Positions 53,254 through 60,475 of a stretch of DNA of 64,000 nucleotides are shown in pieces. Every line of letters begins with the position of its first letter. The first letter of the stretch is position 1. This DNA is from Bacillus nitratireducens (lineage in GTDB: Bacteria > Bacillota > Bacilli > Bacillales > Bacillaceae_G): NCBI RefSeq assembly GCF_001884135.1, contig NZ_MAOC01000087.1, positions 1 to 64,000 of the forward strand, written 5' to 3'. Below the pieces are notes generated by a model. The model saw nothing but the letters and a program-made list of their open reading frames with translations, did not search any database and was not told where the DNA came from. The position numbers and the translations under genes were made by a program.

Positions 53254-53309
53254 TTTATCCCTCTATTTGTGGACAGTAAACGCCCACTGATTATTAGCCT
53301 TCACTTTAT
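53254..53309 (+). mobile_element. Internally deleted bcr1-type element
   Basis: TTTAT at 53254-53258 and 53305-53309 bracket 46 bp. The first part resembles the bcr1 left end (TTTATCCC...GGACAGTAAA) and the second its right end (CCCACTGATTA...TTCACTTTAT). About 100 bp of the centre is missing. Confidence 0.5.
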
Positions 53310-53686
53310 AATAAAATCTAGAGTATATATTCAGAACAGAGTATACTGAAGAAAGAATATCCATATTTTTGTAAAGAATAAGCGGAGAAATTTACATAAT
53401 TGTAAAGGGAAATCAAAATAGTAAAAAGAATTAAGAAGTAAAAGAGTGAGTATCATGGAATATAGAACATTTGTAAGTTATTGCGAAAGCTCTTATAGGA
53501 AAGTATAATGTAAAGATATGAGCACAGATAGGATTAAGGGGTCAATCTTATATGCTTTGCATATCCACGACAGGTACATAGCTAACAGGGGAATATTGGA
53601 ATCCGAGTATGTAATGTTTAAGGAAAATGTTTTTCCTATTGTCGTATATGCAATATGGAGAAACAAAAAGCTAGGAGTGGATTTGT
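53310..53686 (+). other. Long leader of ugtP; no gene recognised
   Basis: A 377-bp AT-rich stretch. A 71-codon frame from ATG 53518 exists but has no ribosome site, runs into ugtP in another frame and has unconvincing composition, so it is not called. The ugtP promoter must lie here; no clear -35/-10 pair stands out. Confidence 0.4.
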
Positions 53687-54853
53687 TTGATAAAAAACCC
53701 CAAGGTTTTAATATTAACTGCACATTACGGTAACGGTCATGTGCAAGTAGCGAAAACATTAGAACAAACCTTTCGCCAAAAAGGAATCAAAGATGTAATT
53801 GTATGCGACTTGTTTGGAGAATCACATCCAGTTATAACCGATATTACAAAATATTTATATTTAAAAAGCTATACGATAGGAAAAGAATTATATCGTTTGT
53901 TTTATTATGGTGTAGAGAAAATTTATGATAAAAAAATAGCATCGTGGTATGCGAATTTTGGAAGGAAGCGTTTGAAGTCGCTATTAGAGGTAGAGAAACC
54001 GGATATTGTTATTAATACCTTTCCAATCATCGCTGTACCAGAATTGAAAAAGCAAATAGGTATTTCTATTCCTGTTTATAACGTATTAACAGATTTTTGC
54101 GTTCATAAAATATGGATCCATCGAGAAGTAGATCGTTATTTTGTAGCAACCGATCATGTGAAAAAAGTGATGGTTGATATTGGTGTGCCTGCAGAGCAAA
54201 TTGTTGAAACCGGGATTCCGATTCGTAGTAGTTTTGAGCTAAAGATAAATCCAGAAATTATATATAATAAATATCAGTTATGTAAGGATAAAAAGATTTT
54301 ACTAATTGTAGCAGGTGCTCATGGTGTGCTAGGAAGTGTAAAAGAACTATGCCAGTCATTTATGTCAGTACCAAACTTACAAGTAGTTGTCGTTTGTGGG
54401 AAAAATGAAGCTTTAAAGCAGGAATTATTGGGGCTGCAGGAGCAAAGTTCTGATGCTTTAAAAGTATTTGGTTATGTTGAAAACATTGATGAGTTATTCC
54501 GTGTTACTTCTTGTATGATTACGAAGCCAGGTGGCATTACATTAAGCGAAGCAGCAGCATTACAAGTACCTGTCATTTTATATAAGCCTGTCCCAGGACA
54601 AGAAAATGAAAATGCGTTGTATTTTGAAAGAAAAGGTGCTGCAGTTGTAATCCGTGATGATAGTGAAGTTTTTGCAAAAACAGAGACGTTATTGCAAGAT
54701 GATATAAAGCTTCTCCAAATGAAAGAAGCGATGAAAAGTATTTATCGTCCTGAACCAGCTGGTCATATTGTGGATGCAATTTTGGCAGAAAATCATGCAG
54801 AGCCGAGTCGTATACCTATTAAATCACCAGCTCTTGCCGAATCTTTTACTTAA
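53687..54853 (+). CDS. ugtP: Processive diacylglycerol beta-glucosyltransferase
   Basis: 388 residues from TTG 53687, with AGGAGTGG just upstream. A GT28 (MGDG synthase type) enzyme that uses UDP-glucose to make mono- and diglucosyl-diacylglycerol, the lipoteichoic acid anchor. The N-terminal [20 protein letters not shown] carries the conserved glycine/His loop. The C-terminal donor-binding half has [27 protein letters not shown] and [20 protein letters not shown]. UgtP peripherally binds the membrane and, in B. subtilis, couples growth to cell size. Monocistronic. Confidence 0.95.
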   Translation: MIKNPKVLILTAHYGNGHVQVAKTLEQTFRQKGIKDVIVCDLFGESHPVITDITKYLYLKSYTIGKELYRLFYYGVEKIYDKKIASWYANFGRKRLKSLLEVEKPDIVINTFPIIAVPELKKQIGISIPVYNVLTDFCVHKIWIHREVDRYFVATDHVKKVMVDIGVPAEQIVETGIPIRSSFELKINPEIIYNKYQLCKDKKILLIVAGAHGVLGSVKELCQSFMSVPNLQVVVVCGKNEALKQELLGLQEQSSDALKVFGYVENIDELFRVTSCMITKPGGITLSEAAALQVPVILYKPVPGQENENALYFERKGAAVVIRDDSEVFAKTETLLQDDIKLLQMKEAMKSIYRPEPAGHIVDAILAENHAEPSRIPIKSPALAESFT

Positions 54854-54857
54854 TATG

Positions 54858-54896
54858 AAACCCCTCTTTTAAACTTTTAAAGAGGGTTTTTTTATT
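54858..54896 (+). terminator. Terminator of ugtP
   Basis: AAACCCCTCTTTT / AAAGAGGGTTTTTTT stem with a bulged C. Confidence 0.85.
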
Positions 54897-54927
54897 ATTG
54901 TAACAAAAGTAAGCGTGAATTATTAAC

Positions 54928-55118
54928 TTATCCACAAAGGATTGCGCTTTCATTAGACAGTAAAATCGGAATATTAACAACTATATCCACATAATCCACA
55001 ATTTTTAGAAAATTATCCACAATTCGCGCGTTTGGTGTTCATTTAAATGAATGAATTCGCAAAAGGTTTTTGGAATTTATGCACAATTCTATGGGTTTTG
55101 TGGATAAAGTTGTCCACA
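54928..55118. promoter_or_regulatory. DnaA-box cluster outside oriC
   Basis: Seven DnaA-box-like 9-mers in 191 bp. Exact TTATCCACA at 54928-54936 (+), 55013-55021 (+) and 55099-55107 (-). TTATGCACA, which fits TTATNCACA, at 55077-55085. One-mismatch boxes at 54983-54991 and 54992-55000 (directly abutting) and at 55110-55118. The cluster lies between the terminators of convergent genes, so promoter control is unlikely. B. subtilis DnaA-box clusters and E. coli datA/DARS are the known parallels. No dnaA or dnaN gene is nearby. Confidence 0.75.
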
Positions 55119-55151
55119 AAAAAGGTTCCTTATTTATAAGGAACCTTTTTT
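55119..55151. terminator. Hairpin terminator beside the DnaA-box cluster
   Basis: AAAAAAGGTTCCTTA / TAAGGAACCTTTTTT palindrome with T-runs on both strands. Confidence 0.8.
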
Positions 55152-55178
55152 GCCAATCCATTGGAAAATCTTATGCAA

Positions 55179-55225
55179 TGAAACTGAATAATTAGGGGGG
55201 AAAACCTTCTAATTATTCAGTTTCA
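55179..55225 (-). terminator. Hairpin downstream of yfhE
   Basis: A 17-bp stem TGAAACTGAATAATTAG / CTAATTATTCAGTTTCA with a 13-nt loop, just after the yfhE stop on the minus strand. Confidence 0.7.
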
Positions 55226-55227
55226 CT

Positions 55228-55347
55228 TTAAATACTTTTTGAGCGATATCCCGCTGCACGATCTGCTTTTCGAAATTCTCGTTGATAAAGAACTTCTTGT
55301 GTACTAGATAATGTGTTTTTTGCTTTGTCACGTTTCTTTTTATCCAT
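55228..55347 (-). CDS. yfhE: YfhE-family small protein
   Basis: 39 residues from ATG 55347, behind GAGGTGAT. The product, MDKKKRDKAKNTLSSTQEVL followed by YQREFRKADRAAGYRSKSI, is the typical YfhE sequence: very basic, small, function unknown, conserved in Bacillus next to yfhF and recX as here. Confidence 0.88.
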   Translation of the reverse strand: MDKKKRDKAKNTLSSTQEVLYQREFRKADRAAGYRSKSI

Positions 55348-55457
55348 TACAAATCACCTCGTGTCTTAAAGTCACTATCTATCGTTTCCAAAGACATGGG
55401 GTGATATACATATATGTCAAACTAGTATTGAATAATTATCATTTCAAAAAATTTAGA

Positions 55458-56015
55458 CTATGCTTCTTTTAATTGATGAGCATCTTGGAATGTTGTATCT
55501 CGCATTGTAGCAAGTGTATATTGATCTTTTGGAATTTCATATAGGTTATATACTTCTTCATTTGCGTTAATTTCATCATAAACGGCTTTTCTTGTTTCAT
55601 TTGCTAGATTTACATATTGTAGTTTTTCGGCAGCTTTAATAGAACGAATATTTATTTTGCGAATACGCATAAAAATTGTTTCAATATCTAATTCATAGAA
55701 AAGTTCACTAAAAAATGAATCTTTCGCCAATTTATTATAGCCTTTGCCATGGTACGGTTTTCCAAGCCATGTTCCAAGAAATCCGGCTTTTTCTTGCACA
55801 TCAAATAAAGTAATTGTTCCGATAGGGTTACCCCATTCATCTAAAATTGTGCGTGAAATTAATTCCCCACGCTCTTCAGCTTCAATCGTTTGTTTCGTTA
55901 AAAATAAATATTCCTCATAAGAATAAGCCTTTTGACGCACAAAAGGGAAGACAGCTGGATCCACCATTAATTCGTATAGAACGTGGCTGTCGTGTAAGTC
56001 GCGTTTTTTCAACAC
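55458..56015 (-). CDS. GNAT-family (RimJ/RimL-like) acetyltransferase
   Basis: 185 residues from GTG 56015, behind GAGGAGGAG. A GCN5-related N-acetyltransferase: FLGTWLGKPYHGKGYNKLAK (about residues 79-98) supplies the acetyl-CoA pyrophosphate loop (here GKGYN), and IETIFMRIRKINIRSIKAAE is the following strand/helix. RimL-like members acetylate protein N-termini, amino acids or aminoacyl-nucleotides. It is separated by only 33 nt from a strong terminator, which leaves no room for a separate promoter, so expression must come by readthrough from the tRNA-like leader. Confidence 0.83.
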   Translation of the reverse strand: MLKKRDLHDSHVLYELMVDPAVFPFVRQKAYSYEEYLFLTKQTIEAEERGELISRTILDEWGNPIGTITLFDVQEKAGFLGTWLGKPYHGKGYNKLAKDSFFSELFYELDIETIFMRIRKINIRSIKAAEKLQYVNLANETRKAVYDEINANEEVYNLYEIPKDQYTLATMRDTTFQDAHQLKEA

Positions 56016-56048
56016 ACTAACTCCTCCTCACACGAGGGTAGCATGACG

Positions 56049-56106
56049 AAAAAGCACCCCACCCTCGAAATTTTTATATCAATCTTTAAAAAATTTCGGG
56101 GTGGGA
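56049..56106 (-). terminator. Terminator sharing its 5' arm with a tRNA-like RNA
   Basis: On the minus strand TCCCACCCC-GAAATTTTT pairs with AAAAATTTC-GAGGGTGGGG (about 17 bp with one bulged A), followed by TGCTTTTTC. The 5' arm includes the T-arm 3' strand and acceptor 3' strand of the tRNA-like element. Confidence 0.75.
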
Positions 56107-56164
56107 ATCGAACCCACTAGAACCAGTTTATAACGCTGGTGGCGCACCATTTGCCTTCCCCATT
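56093..56164 (-). tRNA. tRNA-like RNA with defective acceptor stem (possible tRNA-Other)
   Basis: Minus-strand fold: D-arm GGC...GCC with GG in the loop; anticodon arm CCAGC-GTTATAA-ACTGG (anticodon would read UAU, bottom pair C-A mismatched); variable loop TTCTA; perfect T-arm GTGGG-TTCGATT-CCCAC. The acceptor sides (AATGGGG and CCCGAAA) pair at only about four of seven positions, and CCA is not encoded. It therefore cannot be an ordinary tRNA. From memory, a tRNA-like RNA named tRNA-Other was described in B. cereus, charged with lysine by LysRS1 plus LysRS2; this may be that locus, but I cannot verify it. Confidence 0.6.
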
Positions 56165-56165
56165 C

Positions 56166-56206
56166 ATCAATTTGAAAATGATAATCACGACACAAATTGA
56201 TTATGG
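56166..56206 (-). other. Leader hairpins upstream of the tRNA-like element
   Basis: ATCAATTTG and CAAATTGAT can pair (9 bp), while the overlapping ATAATCA and TGATTAT offer an alternative 7-bp stem. A TTGACT -35-like hexamer with TATAAA 19 bp further on lies upstream, at about 56215-56247 on the minus strand. Confidence 0.4.
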
Positions 56207-56256
56207 TTTCATTCAGTTTATAATCGTATAATACTTTATCTAGTCAAAAAAATAAA

Positions 56257-57387
56257 CTAGTTTTTTTTATTTTTTTTGTAAATTATTTTCCCATCAATCA
56301 TAGTTAGTACAGGCTTGGCTAAATAATGGAAAGGATGATGTGTCCATAGCACGAGATCTGCGTCTTTTCCAACCTCAATGCTTCCAATTCTATCCTCTAA
56401 ACGTAAATTTCGCGCTGGAAATATAGTGATTCCTTCCAATGCAGTTTTCTCGTCTAATCCTTCCCTTACTGCGACAGCAGCACAAACATTTAAATATTGA
56501 ATGGGGGTATAGGGATGATCTGTTGTTATAGAAACTTCCACTCCATTTTTTGATAATATATGGTAAGTATCCCATGTTTTGTTTTTTAGTTCGATTTTAG
56601 AACGGCGTGTAAGAGTGGGGCCAACTGAAACCTTCAAATTGTGTTTCGAAAGCTCTTCAACAATAAAGTGTCCTTCTGTACAATGTTCAAGACGTAAATC
56701 AAGATTGAATTCTGTTGCAAAGCGTAGAGCAGAAGTAATATCATCTGCGCGGTGAGCGTGGATACGTACTGGTATTTCCCGGCGAAGTGCTTTTAAAATG
56801 GGAAGCATTCGAAAATCAGCTTCATGTCCATAGTGTTGTGCTTCGTAGAATGATTCTCGAAGTAAACCCATAATACCCATACGTGTAATTGATTCTTTTG
56901 TTCCGTTACTATGAACTTTTTTAGGGTTTTCTCCAAAGGCAATTTTTAAACCAGCAGGTTCTTGAATAATCATATGATCAATACAAGTTCCAGCAGTTTT
57001 TATTACACAAGTAGTACCCCCGATAATATTTTGACTCCCAGGCATAACATGAACAGTTGTAATACCATTTTGTACAGCATCTTGAAATGCAATATCAAAA
57101 GGATGGATTCCGTCTAAAGAACGGATATGTGGTGTTGAAACTTCAGAGGTTTCATTTGCATCATTTCCAGCCCAACCAGTGCCTTCATCATAGAGACCAA
57201 GGTGAGTATGGACATCAATAAATCCAGGTAAGAGATGAAGAGCTCGCGCATCTATAACGGTCATATCTTGAGTAGGCTGAATAGCAGGTTTGACCTCAGC
57301 AATTCGTTCGCCTATAACGAGTACATCACCTTGGAACTTTGGAGATGTAATAGGGTACACAATGGCTTGTTTGAGCAATATTTTCAT
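56257..57387 (-). CDS. Amidohydrolase-family metal-dependent hydrolase
   Basis: 376 residues. Metal ligands of the amidohydrolase superfamily: PGFIDVHTHLGLYD (HxH near residue 59), VRIHAHRADDI near 208, LRLEHCTEG near 231 and the Asp in VSITTDHPYT near 287; KDADLVLWTHHPF closes the composite beta domain. It is related to imidazolonepropionase-like and dipeptidase-type members (COG1228); the substrate is unknown. GAGGT precedes ATG 57387. It is the last gene before the tRNA-like unit on the same strand. Confidence 0.83.
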   Translation of the reverse strand: MKILLKQAIVYPITSPKFQGDVLVIGERIAEVKPAIQPTQDMTVIDARALHLLPGFIDVHTHLGLYDEGTGWAGNDANETSEVSTPHIRSLDGIHPFDIAFQDAVQNGITTVHVMPGSQNIIGGTTCVIKTAGTCIDHMIIQEPAGLKIAFGENPKKVHSNGTKESITRMGIMGLLRESFYEAQHYGHEADFRMLPILKALRREIPVRIHAHRADDITSALRFATEFNLDLRLEHCTEGHFIVEELSKHNLKVSVGPTLTRRSKIELKNKTWDTYHILSKNGVEVSITTDHPYTPIQYLNVCAAVAVREGLDEKTALEGITIFPARNLRLEDRIGSIEVGKDADLVLWTHHPFHYLAKPVLTMIDGKIIYKKNKKN

Positions 57388-57507
57388 AGGTACCTCATTT
57401 CTGTTACTTTACAATGTTAATGGAATTTCAGAAAAAGTAACTGAAAGGTTATTTGTGTAGTAATGCTCTGGATCCTAGACCCCTTGTAAAACTGTGTTTT
57501 AGAAGTA

Positions 57508-58413
57508 CTACATTGTATGCGAAAGTATATTTTGTAATGCATGGTTTACTGTCGGAAATGTGTATTGGTACCCATGTTCAATTGCTTTAATAGGTAATAC
57601 ATGTTGCCCTTCCAGTACAAGTATACTCATCTCACCCAATAAAGCGTGAAGCATAAATGAAGGGACAGGTAACCAATGAGGCTTTCCCATTATAGTTGCA
57701 ATGGTTTCTCCAAATTCCTTCATTTTTATAGGGAGTGGGGCTGTAATATTAAGAGGACCATCAATTTCTTCTTTGTGTATGATGAAATCAATCATGCGAA
57801 CGACATCGTCTATATGAATCCATGATAACCATTGGTTTCCAGATCCAATTGTACCTCCGATATAGAATCGATAGGGAAGTAGCATTTTTGGAAGGGCTCC
57901 TCCGTCTGCACCTAATACGACTCCGAATCTTGAGTAGATTGTTCTTATTCCAAGAGAACGTGCTTTAGATGCTTCTTGCTCCCATAAAAATACTGTTTCT
58001 GCTAAAAAGTCATTTCCTAGAATTTCTTGCTGCTCGGTAAAAGACTCTGTTTCAGATGTTCCATAGTATCCGATAGCGCTTGCGTTAATAAATGTGTGTG
58101 GTTTTGTACCAAGTGCTTGCAATTGTTTAATGAGTCCTTTTGTTGTTTGAATTCTACTGTTTAAAATTGCTGCTTTTTGTTTCTTTGTCCATCTACTATT
58201 AATAGACTCTCCAGCTAGATTAATAACTACATCGATAGAAGAGAGGGGGAAGGTCTGTAAATCCGGTGTCCATTGTAAGTATTGAAGGTTAGTGTGTGAA
58301 GTTTCAGCAGTTTTTTTTCGAGTCAGAATGTAAACAGTATATCCTTTTTGAATAAAAAAAGTAGAAAGGTATTTACCGATAAAACCGGTGCCACCAGAAA
58401 TTGCGATTTTCAC
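57508..58413 (-). CDS. yfhF: TIGR01777-family SDR epimerase (YfhF)
   Basis: 301 residues from GTG 58413, placed 8 nt after GAGGAGG; the ATG two codons upstream is too close. An extended SDR with GGTGFIGKYL at the N-terminus (about 6-15), NLAGESINSRWT near 78 (a TIGR01777 hallmark) and INASAIGYYG near 109. It is similar to the cell-division-inhibitor SulA-type annotation often given to this family, which is unproven. yfhF-recX-yfhH order as in B. subtilis, here with recX divergent. Confidence 0.9.
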   Translation of the reverse strand: MKIAISGGTGFIGKYLSTFFIQKGYTVYILTRKKTAETSHTNLQYLQWTPDLQTFPLSSIDVVINLAGESINSRWTKKQKAAILNSRIQTTKGLIKQLQALGTKPHTFINASAIGYYGTSETESFTEQQEILGNDFLAETVFLWEQEASKARSLGIRTIYSRFGVVLGADGGALPKMLLPYRFYIGGTIGSGNQWLSWIHIDDVVRMIDFIIHKEEIDGPLNITAPLPIKMKEFGETIATIMGKPHWLPVPSFMLHALLGEMSILVLEGQHVLPIKAIEHGYQYTFPTVNHALQNILSHTM

Positions 58414-58494
58414 AATCATTTCCTCCTCATTATATATATTCTTGAAAAACAAAAATGTTCCTCGACTATGTTAAAATAATAGAGAGGTGAGAGT

Positions 58495-59307
58495 ATGGCT
58501 GTCATTACAAAAATAGAAGTACAAAAACGATCAAAAGAACGATTTAATATTTATATTGATAAAGGTCAAGGTGAAGAATACGGATTTAGTGTGGATCAAG
58601 TAATCTTAATGAAACATGGATTACAAAAAGGGTTAGAAATTGATGAAGTAGCGTTAGGCAATATTTTGTACAACGAAGAGGTACAAAAAGCATATTTACA
58701 AGCAATCTCCTATTTATCCTATCAAATGAGAACGAAACAAGAAATAGAAGATTTTTTACGGAAAAAAGAAGTGGGACAGGCCGTCATCTCTGAAGTCGTT
58801 TCGAAATTATTACATGATCGATATATTAATGATAAAGAGTACGCCATTTTATATACGCGAACGCAAAGTAATGTGAATCGAAAGGGTCCAACTGTTATAA
58901 AAAGAGAGTTATTAAATAAAGGTGTTCAGGATCTAATCATTACACATAGTTTACAAGAGTATCCAAAGGAGAAGCAAATTGAAAATGCTTTGGTTCTTAT
59001 AGAAAAGAAGAAAAAATCTTATCAAAAGCATTCATTTTTACAGATGAAGCTAAAGTTAGACGAAATGCTTGTTCGTAAAGGGTATCCTAGAGATGTGATT
59101 CAAATTTGTCTTGAAGAATTGAAAGACGAAAAAGATGACGAACAGCAACAAGAAGCGTTACACTATCATGGGAATAAATATTATGAGAAATATAAGAAGT
59201 ATGATGGATGGACATTCGTAAATAAGATGAAACAAGCGTTATATCGAAAAGGATTCTCTATTGATGAGATAGAGATATTTTTACAAATGAAACGTGAAGA
59301 GGGATGA
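58495..59307 (+). CDS. recX: Regulatory protein RecX
   Basis: 270 residues, the long Bacillus form with three helical repeats. MAVITKIEVQKRSKERFNIY starts the protein; AISYLSYQMRTKQEIEDFLR (about 71-90), LLHDRYINDKEYAILYTRTQ and FVNKMKQALYRKGFSIDEIE are RecX repeat segments. It binds and modulates RecA filaments. GAGAGGTGAGAG precedes ATG 58495. The yfhH start overlaps the region just after its stop (14 bp gap). Confidence 0.94.
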   Translation: MAVITKIEVQKRSKERFNIYIDKGQGEEYGFSVDQVILMKHGLQKGLEIDEVALGNILYNEEVQKAYLQAISYLSYQMRTKQEIEDFLRKKEVGQAVISEVVSKLLHDRYINDKEYAILYTRTQSNVNRKGPTVIKRELLNKGVQDLIITHSLQEYPKEKQIENALVLIEKKKKSYQKHSFLQMKLKLDEMLVRKGYPRDVIQICLEELKDEKDDEQQQEALHYHGNKYYEKYKKYDGWTFVNKMKQALYRKGFSIDEIEIFLQMKREEG

Positions 59308-59320
59308 GGGGAATAATAAG

Positions 59321-59638
59321 ATGAATATGCCAAAACGCTACAGTGAAATGACACCGCATGAGCTTAGGGAAGAAATTGGGGCTTTGAAGGAGCAAGCAGT
59401 AAAGGCTGAGCAACTTGGAATTGTAAATGAGTTCGATGTATTAATGAGAAAGATGGCCATGGCCCGTGCTTACATGACTGATATAAACAAATTCCATATT
59501 GGTGAGACATATGAATTAGTAGAAGAACCTGGTGTAGTATTTAAAATCACGTATTTCAATGGGGTATTTGCTTGGGGTTATAAGCAAAATGATAATGAAG
59601 AGATTGGGATACCAATTTCCTTGCTACAGGAAAAATAA
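59321..59638 (+). CDS. yfhH: YfhH-family protein
   Basis: 105 residues from ATG 59321, behind GAGGGGAAT; the open frame to 59294 lies inside recX. MPKRYSEMTPHELREEIGAL is a helical start, and HIGETYELVEEPGVVFKITY with FNGVFAWGYKQ forms an SH3-like beta segment, as in YfhH of B. subtilis (DUF1811). Cytosolic, function unknown. It forms a two-gene unit with recX and ends in a terminator. Confidence 0.9.
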   Translation: MNMPKRYSEMTPHELREEIGALKEQAVKAEQLGIVNEFDVLMRKMAMARAYMTDINKFHIGETYELVEEPGVVFKITYFNGVFAWGYKQNDNEEIGIPISLLQEK

Positions 59639-59672
59639 AAACCAGAGAGCGAATATCTCTCTGGTTTTCATC
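59637..59672 (+). terminator. Terminator of recX-yfhH
   Basis: AAAACCAGAGAG / CTCTCTGGTTTT stem. Confidence 0.87.
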
Positions 59673-59702
59673 TTTGGTAGGCGTTAAAGGAGATAGGAGA
59701 TT

Positions 59703-59855
59703 CTAAAATTGGCGTTTTTTACATTCATTCGCCAGTATAATGAGAGACTGGGTTTGCTGCGTCTGTCCGTTAACTTGCGCTTTCGCATGTTTCGGACGAG
59801 TCCACGTATGGTTAAATAATTCAGAACGACTATCTAAACGATCACGGTAGCTCAT
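59703..59855 (-). CDS. YpzG-like small protein
   Basis: 50 residues from ATG 59855, behind GAGGTGAT. The product begins MSYRDRLDSRSELFNHTWTR and continues PKHAKAQVNGQTQQTQSLII, a pattern I associate with the small YpzG family of spore-forming bacilli. The TRPKHxxxQVNGxTQ core is probably the conserved part. Basic, soluble, function unknown. It lies next to sspK, so a sporulation role is plausible. Confidence 0.72.
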   Translation of the reverse strand: MSYRDRLDSRSELFNHTWTRPKHAKAQVNGQTQQTQSLIILANECKKRQF

Positions 59856-59901
59856 CTTTATCACCTCGTGTAGGAAGTTAATTTTTTAGGTTGTACCTGT
59901 A

Positions 59902-60060
59902 CTACTCTTCCTGCTGATTTGCAGCACGCATACGTTCTTGTGGGTGCGTGTTAATTGTGCCGTTAGGTCGTTTCGAAGCGAAGCGTGATTTCGCTTTCGG
60001 CTGACCATCGATTTTGCTGTTGTTTTTTGACTCAGACCAAAATTCGGCTTGTTTACCCAT
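59902..60060 (-). CDS. sspK: Small acid-soluble spore protein K
   Basis: 52 residues from ATG 60060, with AGGAGGG upstream. [20 protein letters not shown] followed by [20 protein letters not shown] is the SspK sequence type, a minor forespore SASP. An AGGATA-N17-CATTCTA arrangement upstream on the minus strand resembles a SigG promoter (-10 CATnnTA), though the -35 is imperfect. The position before yfhJ matches B. subtilis. Confidence 0.92.
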
Positions 60061-60182
60061 TGCGAACGCCCTCCTCATCATCAGTTGATACCTCTTTAAG
60101 AAGTATCACTTATAGAATGTGCAAAATAGAAGAAACTATCCTTTAGAAATGAAGGGATAAATAGGTAAAAGGAGACTAGAAC

Positions 60183-60449
60183 ATGAATGATATTCACGAA
60201 ACATTAACGAAAGAACTATTAGACAAAAATGACAAACTTTCTTACGCACAAGCTCGTGCGTGGGTTGAACTACTGTGGGAAGACTTTCAAACAACTTATG
60301 CGAAATCAGGTCGTTATCAAGGTGATGAAATGACTGAGCAAGTAGTACGAACATGGATTAATAATCATGGAGGGCGCCTTCATGAAATGCGTACAAATAA
60401 TCCGAAGTATAGCCATTTAATCAATCAAGAAGATCATTTGAAACATTAA
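60183..60449 (+). CDS. yfhJ: YfhJ-family (WVELL motif) protein
   Basis: 88 residues. ARAWVELLWEDFQTTYAKSG (about 24-43) contains the WVELL motif that names this domain, and VVRTWINNHGGRLHEMRTNN closes it. Cytosolic, function unknown, conserved in Bacillus beside sspK. AAAGGAGA precedes ATG 60183. It shares a terminator with the convergent yfhP. Confidence 0.9.
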   Translation: MNDIHETLTKELLDKNDKLSYAQARAWVELLWEDFQTTYAKSGRYQGDEMTEQVVRTWINNHGGRLHEMRTNNPKYSHLINQEDHLKH

Positions 60450-60475
60450 AAAAAGCGACTTAAGTCGCTTTTTTT
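60448..60475. terminator. Bidirectional terminator yfhJ / yfhP
   Basis: AAAAAAAGCGACTT / AAGTCGCTTTTTTT perfect 14-bp palindrome. Confidence 0.87.

Noticed and set aside
53518-53733. A 71-codon plus-strand frame upstream of ugtP
   Set aside because: No ribosome site at ATG 53518, it runs into the ugtP coding region in another frame, and its composition gives no family signal.
54928-55118. Chromosomal or plasmid replication origin
   Set aside because: No dnaA, dnaN, rpmH or rep gene lies nearby and no AT-rich unwinding trio was recognised, so a DnaA-binding cluster is the more cautious reading.
56093-56164. An ordinary functional tRNA gene
   Set aside because: The acceptor stem pairs at only about four of seven positions, the anticodon stem has a mismatch and CCA is not encoded, so it is reported as tRNA-like only.
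56049-56206. T-box riboswitch in front of the GNAT gene
   Set aside because: No T-box bulge (TGGN in its conserved context), specifier loop or Stem I motifs were seen. The element itself folds as a tRNA rather than as a tRNA-binding leader.
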